Part shown: one piece after another, positions 5,932 to 8,120 of the stretch
Position numbering within the stretch: position 1 is the stretch's first letter
Layout: each line of letters opens with the position of its first letter
DNA from: Victivallales bacterium
GTDB lineage: Bacteria; Verrucomicrobiota; Lentisphaeria; Oligosphaerales; Oligosphaeraceae
NCBI GenBank assembly: GCA_017964325.1
Contig: JAGCSE010000059.1
Span: 1 to 8,120 of the forward strand
DNA: 8,120 bases
Reading direction: 5' to 3'
Program-made: the position numbers and the translations under genes
The notes under the pieces: generated by a model
Seen by the model: the letters and a program-made list of their open reading frames with translations, nothing else
Databases searched by the model: none
What the model was told of the DNA's origin: nothing

Positions 5932-7869
5932 TTATGCTAGACGCCCACCTTTCAGCACTAAAGCGACATCTTCCGCAGACAGGTTGTGGTGCAGATTCAA
6001 CGCGATTTTCGAACCGTCCTTTTTGACCACAATTCCCTTGACGGCTGTTCCCGCTTTCATCTGCTCGTGGATGCCGTCGATACGGATCGTGTCGCCCTGC
6101 TCTATTTTGTCCAATTCTGCCGCTGAATCGAAATACAGCGGGACGATGCCAAAATTGATCAGATTCGCCGCATGGATGCGTTCGATGCTCAATGCGATGA
6201 TGCTACGCACGCCCAGATACATCGGGCAAATCGCCGCATGCTCGCGGCTGGACCCTTGGCCATAACTCTCTCCCGCAACGACGATTCCGACGCGGCCGCT
6301 GTCACGAACCGCCATCGCACGCTCCGCAAACGTCGGTTTGCCGCTTTCATTGAAGCACTCAAATACGTATTTCGCATAGACGGGAATGTTGCTACGATAT
6401 TTCAAATATGCGCCGGCGGGCATGATATGATCAGTCGTAATTTTTTCGCCAAGTTTCAGAAGCACTTCACCGTCAATGTCTTGCGGAACAGCCGAAACGC
6501 TCGGTGGAGCGCCGATGGTCTCTTTGCGGACGATTTCCACATCGCAGCAGGCAGGCTTGACGACCATCGAATCATCAATAAGGAACTGTTCGGGCATCTT
6601 CCATTCCGGATAGTCGATGCCAAGTGTGCGCGGATCCGTCAACTTGCCCATAAGTGCCGTCGCGACAGCTGTTTCAGGACTGACGAGATAGCACTGGTCG
6701 TTCTTCGTTCCCGTGCGGTTAAGGAAATTGCGGTTGTTCGTCCGCACGCTGATGGTGCCGTTGGCGGGACTGAAGCCCTGTCCGATGCACGGTCCGCAGG
6801 TGGATTCCAGAATACGGCAGCCAGCCGCTAGCAGATTGGTCAGACCGCCTTCAAGGCTCAACATCGTCAAGACCTGACGGCTTCCAGGCGCGATGCCCAG
6901 CTCGACGTCCGGATGGACGGTACGGCCGTGTAGAACCGCCGCCACCATGCGCAAGTCCTTCAGAGAACTGTTCGTGCAGGAACCGATCATGACCTGCGAA
7001 ACAGGCAGTCCCGCGACTTCCGCAACCGTCTTCACGTTGCCCGGATTGGACGGACAGGCCGCCATCGGCACCAGCTCGCCTAAATCAATATCAATAACAC
7101 GATCATAAACAGCGTCATCATCGGCCTTTAACTCTTTCCAGCAATCCGCACGGCCTTCGGCCTTCAAAAAGGCCAATGTCGCTTCATCAGACGGGAAGAC
7201 GGACGACGTCACGCCAAGCTCCGCGCCCATGTTCGTGATGGTTGCGCGTTCGGGTACGCTCAGCGACTTGACGCCGTCACCGAAATATTCGACCGCCCAA
7301 CCGACGTTTCCCTTGCTGCCCAATATGCTCAACACCTTGAGAATCACGTCTTTAGCGGAAACCCACGGTTTCAGCGAACCAGTCAGCTTAATGCCGCAGA
7401 CTTTCGGATAACTCAATTTGAACGGTTCGCCTGCCATCGCCAACGCGACGTCCAGACCGCCCGCCCCCATGGCCAGCATACCGATGCCGCCGCCCGTCGG
7501 CGTATGCGAATCCGACCCCAGAAGCGTCTTTCCTGGAACACCATAGCGCTCCACATGGACCTGATGGCAGATGCCGTTGCCAGGCCGTGAATAAAGCACG
7601 CCTTTCGATGCGCAGACGCTCTGCAAATACAGATGGTCGTTCGCGTTTTCCGGCCCCATCTGGCTCGTATTGTGGTCGATATATTGAATAGAAAGCTCCG
7701 TCTTCACCTTCTTGACGCCCATGGCCTCCAGCTCCAGAAACGCCATCGTGCCAGTGGCGTCCTGGCAGAGCGTCTGGTCTATGCGAATCTCGACTTCCGA
7801 GCCGACTTCGCATTTTCCTTTCACCAAGTGAGCTTCGATGATTTTACCAACAAGTGTTTTTCCTGACAT
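5932..7869 (-). CDS. acn: Aconitate hydratase, Aquifex-type single-chain form
   Basis: This 645-residue protein should interconvert citrate and isocitrate through cis-aconitate in the cytosol using a [4Fe-4S] cluster. The cluster ligands are visible: C298 in IGSCTNSS, and C358 and C361 in STCGPCIGQG. Other family motifs are QTLCQDATG (32-40), DHNTSQ (65-70), GSDSHTPTGGGIGMLAMG (118-135), APGSRQV (327-333), ITTDHIMPAGAYLKYRSN (477-494) and the swivel-domain GQGSSREHAA (537-546). GSSREHAA and the single-chain architecture favour aconitase over isopropylmalate isomerase, whose LeuC and LeuD halves are usually separate and which normally reads SSREHAPW. The length matches the roughly 640-residue group modelled as putative aconitase, Aquifex type (TIGR01342), rather than the 850-900-residue AcnA/AcnB. 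AAGGA at 7876-7880, 6 nt upstream, sets the start. The frame is intact and no key residue is missing. Homoaconitase activity remains a minor alternative. Confidence 0.96.
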   Translation of the reverse strand: MSGKTLVGKIIEAHLVKGKCEVGSEVEIRIDQTLCQDATGTMAFLELEAMGVKKVKTELSIQYIDHNTSQMGPENANDHLYLQSVCASKGVLYSRPGNGICHQVHVERYGVPGKTLLGSDSHTPTGGGIGMLAMGAGGLDVALAMAGEPFKLSYPKVCGIKLTGSLKPWVSAKDVILKVLSILGSKGNVGWAVEYFGDGVKSLSVPERATITNMGAELGVTSSVFPSDEATLAFLKAEGRADCWKELKADDDAVYDRVIDIDLGELVPMAACPSNPGNVKTVAEVAGLPVSQVMIGSCTNSSLKDLRMVAAVLHGRTVHPDVELGIAPGSRQVLTMLSLEGGLTNLLAAGCRILESTCGPCIGQGFSPANGTISVRTNNRNFLNRTGTKNDQCYLVSPETAVATALMGKLTDPRTLGIDYPEWKMPEQFLIDDSMVVKPACCDVEIVRKETIGAPPSVSAVPQDIDGEVLLKLGEKITTDHIMPAGAYLKYRSNIPVYAKYVFECFNESGKPTFAERAMAVRDSGRVGIVVAGESYGQGSSREHAAICPMYLGVRSIIALSIERIHAANLINFGIVPLYFDSAAELDKIEQGDTIRIDGIHEQMKAGTAVKGIVVKKDGSKIALNLHHNLSAEDVALVLKGGRLA

Positions 7870-7883
7870 GGTCTTTCCTTTAC

Positions 7884-7912
7884 TTTATATTTAATTATGT
7901 TTATACTATCAA
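7884..7912 (-). promoter_or_regulatory. Possible sigma-70-type promoter before acn
   Basis: On the minus strand TTGATA (7907-7912) and TATAAA (7884-7889) are separated by exactly 17 nt within a very AT-rich 50-nt stretch. However, transcription would then start near 7877, leaving a leader too short to include the whole Shine-Dalgarno. A second TATAAA at 7900-7905 would give a leader of about 24 nt but has no good -35, since the upstream DNA is the CTAG array. Either may be real; the AT-richness makes chance matches likely. Confidence 0.3.
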
Positions 7913-7920
7913 GCTTCTTT

Positions 7921-7969
7921 CTAGATCCTCTAGATTCTCTAGATTCTCTAGATTCTCTAGATCTTCTAG
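7921..7969. repeat. 9-bp CTAG tandem array (6 CTAG cores)
   Basis: Six CTAG tetramers start at 7921, 7930, 7939, 7948, 7957 and 7966, exactly 9 bp apart. The plus-strand unit is CTAGATTCT with minor variants; in transcript direction it is CTAGAGAAT. Neighbouring TCTAGA palindromes can pair across a 3-nt GAA loop, so a transcript could form alternative short hairpins. The array starts at the stop codon of the enolase-like frame and ends about 50 nt before acn. It resembles the 1601-1656 array in core, flanks and placement but has one extra base per unit. No T-run follows, so a classical terminator is not supported. Confidence 0.95.
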
Positions 7970-8085
7970 CCAAACGATTCTTCCAGTCTGATCAACTGGT
8001 TGTATTTGGCGATGCTTTCGGCGCGGTTGAGCGAGCCGAAACGCGCATATTCCGCGTGCAACGCCACCGATAAGTCGGCGGCGAA
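7966..8085 (-). pseudogene. eno: Enolase C-terminal remnant
   Basis: The minus-strand frame ending at the TAG at 7966-7968 encodes 39 residues that read as the enolase C-terminus: ADLSVALHAEYARFGSLNRA (from residue 3), then SIAKYNQLIRLEESFG. Enolase converts 2-phosphoglycerate to phosphoenolpyruvate and usually ends with a segment like RSERxAKYNQLLRIEEEL, which matches closely. Directly upstream in the same frame is TAG (8086-8088), at a position where enolases have a Thr, Ser or Asn before F/I-x-ADL. Further upstream the expected SHRSGET active-site segment is absent in all three minus-strand frames up to the window edge. It is therefore either a truncated gene, a rearrangement junction, or poor sequence at a contig end. 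The enolase assignment of the tail is fairly sure; pseudogene status is not. Confidence 0.65.
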
Positions 8086-8098
8086 CTAATCATCCGCA

Positions 8099-8117
8099 CC
8101 GCCTGCCGTCAAGGCGG
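8099..8117. repeat. GC-rich 6-bp inverted repeat at the window edge
   Basis: CCGCCT and AGGCGG form a perfect 6-bp stem with a 7-nt loop (8105-8111). It lies within the stretch where enolase homology is lost. It has no T-run and no recognised function; it could mark a junction or be chance. Confidence 0.35.
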
Positions 8118-8120
8118 AGA

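Noticed and set aside
6172..6831. 219-codon plus-strand open frame inside acn
   Set aside because: It is antisense to conserved aconitase motifs, including the cluster-binding STCGPC region. No independent coding signal was seen.
7388..7813. 141-codon minus-strand frame overlapping acn
   Set aside because: It is an out-of-frame shadow; the aconitase frame across the same bases carries conserved motifs.
7921..8120. TAG recoded as a sense codon, extending the enolase frame through the 9-bp array
   Set aside because: The frame would read on as a short three-residue repeat until TGA, but TAG ends polB normally and the region upstream of 8086 lacks enolase motifs, so truncation or sequence error is simpler.

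Overview
The window carries a run of genes all read from the minus strand. In transcription order (right to left) these are a 3' remnant resembling enolase, an aconitate hydratase, a cytoplasmic Hanks-type kinase with unusual catalytic motifs, a MraY-like phospho-MurNAc-pentapeptide transferase, a family-B DNA polymerase, and the first 527 codons of a large glycoside hydrolase that leaves the window at its left edge. No plus-strand gene is supported. The plus-strand open frames look like antisense shadows of these genes.

The organism is a bacterium using the standard code. MraY implies peptidoglycan. Three features fit a Lentisphaerota/Victivallales-like or other PVC-group bacterium, probably from a gut or similar metagenome: a stand-alone bacterial PolB, an Aquifex-type single-chain aconitase of about 645 residues, and a kinase with HLD/DFD motifs beside a large glycoside hydrolase. 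This assignment is inference from protein character and was not checked by a search.

Layout: 1-1583 glycoside hydrolase (partial); 1601-1656 an 8-bp CTAG tandem array; 1653-3851 polB; 3876-5027 mraY; 5071-5901 kinase; 5932-7869 acn; about 7870-7920 an AT-rich leader with a possible promoter; 7921-7969 a 9-bp CTAG tandem array; 7966-8085 enolase-like C-terminus, with the homology breaking off at an in-frame TAG. The acn-kinase-mraY-polB gaps are 30, 43 and 24 nt and most starts have good Shine-Dalgarno sequences, so these four could share a transcript. They do not form one pathway: central carbon metabolism, signalling, wall synthesis and DNA synthesis sit together.

The most unusual signal is the pair of CTAG arrays. 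Each begins, in transcription direction, exactly on the TAG stop codon of the upstream gene (GGC TAG in both cases), and each fills the gap before the next gene. Other points worth checking are the MraY active-site change (HDH for HHH, plus a loop insertion of roughly 25-30 residues), the kinase with altered VAIK, HRD and DFG motifs, and the broken enolase end. I found no CRISPR array, tRNA, rRNA, insertion sequence or clear intrinsic terminator.
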